Assembly: GCA_002315505.1 (NCBI GenBank)
Contig: DCGX01000014.1
Coordinates: 53,708-67,317, forward strand
Length of the DNA stretch: 13,610 bases
Source: Ruminococcaceae bacterium UBA1767
GTDB lineage: Bacteria > Bacillota > Clostridia > Oscillospirales > Acutalibacteraceae
Direction of reading: 5' to 3'
Position 1 is the first letter of the stretch; each line of letters opens with the position of its first letter. The notes under the pieces were generated by a model that did not search any database, was not told the origin of the DNA, and saw only the letters and a list, made by a program, of their open reading frames with translations. The translations under genes and the position numbers were made by a program. Shown here one piece after another: positions 12,687 to 13,610 of this stretch.

Positions 12687-12953
12687 TTCTGAAAAATCAA
12701 ACCCGAGAAGATTTTTTAATTTCTTCTCGGGTTTTGCTATTAAATAGTATGTTTTATTTCTCGATTTTTCCTCTGATGTTCGGAACCATGAAAATTCGTT
12801 TCCGATTTTTGGACCTGCTACACTTATGGCAGGCTTAACAAAATCAGGGATTTTAATTCCGCTGAAATACGCGTAGAAAATAAGCATATTCCCGATTTTC
12901 GGGCAAGCCTTTGTGTTGATTTTAACACCATTTGAAGTGAATTTAAAGGTCAT
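12657..12953 (-). CDS. Doubtful ORF with a cysteine-poor, zinc-ribbon-like repeat; possibly a decayed gene
   Basis: 98 codons. The product starts MTFKFTSNGVKINTKACPKI and contains CPKIGN and GPKIGN about 36 residues apart, with FSGIKIPDF between. The layout recalls a double zinc ribbon (CPKCG...FCxGCGxKI...CxxCG) in which nearly all cysteines have been replaced. Against a real intact gene: the last third reads straight through the perfect hairpin at 12699-12734, the end lies inside the tRNA-like repeat, and no clear ribosome binding site precedes the ATG, which abuts a TAA of another open frame (47 codons from ATG at 13097). Most likely a gene remnant or chance frame. Confidence 0.22.
   Translation of the reverse strand: MTFKFTSNGVKINTKACPKIGNMLIFYAYFSGIKIPDFVKPAISVAGPKIGNEFSWFRTSEEKSRNKTYYLIAKPEKKLKNLLGFDFSETDRIKSLTS
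12699..12734. terminator. Perfect 13-bp hairpin, likely terminator for either strand
   Basis: AAACCCGAGAAGA (12699-12711) and TCTTCTCGGGTTT (12722-12734) pair perfectly around a 10-base AT loop. Plus-strand reading gives GGGTTTTG; minus-strand reading gives GGGTTTGATTTTT. No confident gene feeds it from either side, so it may end a transcript from the tRNA-like element or from a lost minus-strand gene. Confidence 0.65.
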
Positions 12954-13053
12954 TTATCTACGCTGTTTTCTGCCAATCGGACGGATGTTAAGAATAAGCT
13001 CGTCTCCGACCCAGTTACCCTGAACAGCCATATTGAAATCAATATTTGCAGCG

Positions 13054-13176
13054 TGGAATTTAGATACAAATACAAAAACTTTGACAATCAGCGGCATGGG
13101 AGCAATTACTGCTTTGCCAACAGATTTGAAGGAAGAAGTAAAAGAGGTTGTTATTGAAGAAGGGATAACGCGATAA
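13054..13176 (+). pseudogene. Fragment of a BspA-like (LRR_5) leucine-rich-repeat surface protein gene
   Basis: An open frame from 13054 to TAA at 13174-13176 reads WNLDTNTKTLTISGMGAI, then ALPTDLKEEVKEVVIEEGIT, ending R-stop. This is the characteristic entry sequence of secreted leucine-rich-repeat proteins of gut bacteria (W-x-L-D...LTISG-x-G-A-M/I ... VVIE-x-G-(I/V)-T). In intact members an I-G and further LRR units follow; here the frame stops at once. An in-frame TGA at 13021-13023 lies 11 codons before the W, and no start codon, signal peptide or ribosome binding site precedes it. It is therefore a remnant of about 40 codons. The minus-strand frame opposite it (start 13097) is its shadow. 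Confidence 0.65.
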
Positions 13177-13287
13177 TTTTTCAGATTTTGGATTTTTGTA
13201 GGTACCTGTGGTTTGTCGCTTACATTTTAAACAATAAATACGCACTCAGTATTTTTAAAAATATAATATATGTATTCTTTGAATAAA

Positions 13288-13348
13288 AAACAAGGGATTT
13301 AAAGAGCTATCTTATTGTCAGATAACCTTTAAATCCTTTGTTTTTTTT
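13288..13348. terminator. 17-bp stem hairpin with flanking A and T runs, bidirectional terminator
   Basis: AAACAAGGGATTTAAAG (13288-13304) pairs with CTTTAAATCCTTTGTTT (13327-13343) with one G-T wobble, and an inner ATCT/AGAT stem extends the structure. T8 follows (13341-13348) and A6 precedes (13285-13290), so it can work on both strands. A TATAAT (13262-13267) just upstream has no matching -35. No clear gene flanks it; on the minus strand a 26-codon ORF ends at about 13349. Confidence 0.8.
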
Positions 13349-13399
13349 ACTGCGACAGTTCTTTAGTTTTTTCTGTAAATCCAGCCTTGGCAAGGTATA

Positions 13400-13436
13400 A
13401 CAATGCTATTACACACTGTAATATCATTGTGGAGTT
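13400..13436 (+). repeat. Imperfect 13-bp hairpin of the CATTGT/ACAATG family
   Basis: ACAATGCTATTAC (13400-13412) and GTAATATCATTGT (13418-13430) pair at 12 of 13 positions around ACACT, followed by GGAGTTTTTT. Two more related words, ATAGCATTGT (about 13446-13455) and TGTAACAATGT (about 13475-13485), form a second, looser inverted pair. Role unknown; terminator-like on the plus strand. Apart from this cluster I see no supported gene in 13349-13610. Confidence 0.45.
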
Positions 13437-13542
13437 TTTTGATATGATAGCATTGTAGGTGGTTTTAATGCTGTAACAATGTATGTAAACAATAAACCAA
13501 TAGCGTTTCAATAACCTTTCGGTCTTTGAGTTTTATGGCGAT

Positions 13543-13610
13543 GAGATTCTTCGTCGCAATGCTCCTCAGAATGACATGCTGTGTGATTTGTCATTCTGAA
13601 CGAAGTGAAG
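13543..13610. repeat. Palindromic REP/MITE-like intergenic repeat, cut by the window end
   Basis: TCAGAATGACA (13566-13576) and TGTCATTCTGA (13589-13599) are perfect inverted repeats. They are flanked outward by GAGATTCTTCGTCGCAATGC on the left and ACGAAGTGAAG on the right, which look like opposite ends of one repeat. A diverged partial relative appears at 445-471 (TCATTCTGAC...GGTCGCTTCGCTCC). Repeats of the form TCATTCTGAxCGAAGxGAAGAATCTC are, from memory, common between genes of gut Clostridia. Confidence 0.6.

Noticed and set aside
12954..13097. Minus-strand ORF of 47 codons (MPLIVKVFVFVSKF...) abutting the doubtful 98-codon ORF as TAAATG
   Set aside because: Its first part is exactly antisense to the leucine-rich-repeat remnant (LTISGMGAI); no ribosome binding site. 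The TAAATG junction looks like coupling but is probably chance.
13060..13245. Minus-strand frame of 61 codons
   Set aside because: Overlaps the LRR remnant in another frame, Cys/Phe-rich product, no start signals.
13349..13429. Minus-strand ORF of 26 codons (MILQCVIALLYLAKAGFTEK...) ending just before a strong terminator
   Set aside because: Position before a terminator is tempting, and the frame stays open for about 35 codons upstream, but there is no ribosome binding site or recognisable family, and the start lies in a hairpin.

Overview
The window looks like chromosomal DNA of a low-GC anaerobic gut-type Firmicute, most likely a Ruminococcus-like member of the Oscillospiraceae/Ruminococcaceae. 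The reasons are AT-rich intergenic DNA, AGGAG-type ribosome binding sites, near-consensus sigma-A promoters, a type I dockerin protein, a large secreted beta-helix protein with a Hint module, and many short palindromic intergenic repeats. This placement is inferred from gene content, not from a search.

Layout. Positions 1-45 are the 3' part of a tRNA-Pro(CGG), followed by its terminator. About 420 bases of gene-free, palindrome-rich DNA follow. On the minus strand lie a Fic-domain protein with a C-terminal winged helix (513-1613) and a regulator with a DNA-binding domain at each end (1943-3127). That regulator is divergent from a 1431-residue secreted protein (3377-7672) made of two beta-helix regions. 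The second region is interrupted by a Hint (intein/hedgehog-like) module plus a helical companion, and the C-terminus carries a duplicated domain. Immediately downstream, with a strong ribosome binding site, is a 52-codon gene whose product starts with a Y-x-x-P-x-I motif resembling leader peptides bound by PqqD-like (RRE) domains. A second promoter drives a plus-strand operon of three envelope genes: a dockerin protein, a lipoprotein and a four-helix membrane protein (8008-9517). It converges on a minus-strand operon (12439-9537) across a bidirectional terminator.

The minus-strand operon is the most suggestive part. In order of transcription it holds a PF14907-type nucleotidyltransferase, a PqqD/RRE-like protein coupled by an ATGA overlap, and a fusion of an HPr-kinase-like P-loop domain to an S26-type Ser/His peptidase domain. 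Nucleotidyltransferase, RRE and HPr-kinase-like genes also occur together in paeninodin-type lasso peptide clusters, but the lasso cyclase and the transglutaminase-like leader peptidase are absent here. The 52-residue product is a candidate substrate. That link is inference, because the two loci are convergent and separated by the envelope operon.

The last 1.2 kb (12440-13610) has no convincing intact gene. It holds the operon promoter, the second copy of a tRNA-like dispersed repeat (first copy at 1809-1885), several strong hairpins, a fragment of a BspA-like leucine-rich-repeat protein gene, and a palindromic repeat at the window edge. No CRISPR array, integrase, transposase or rRNA was seen.
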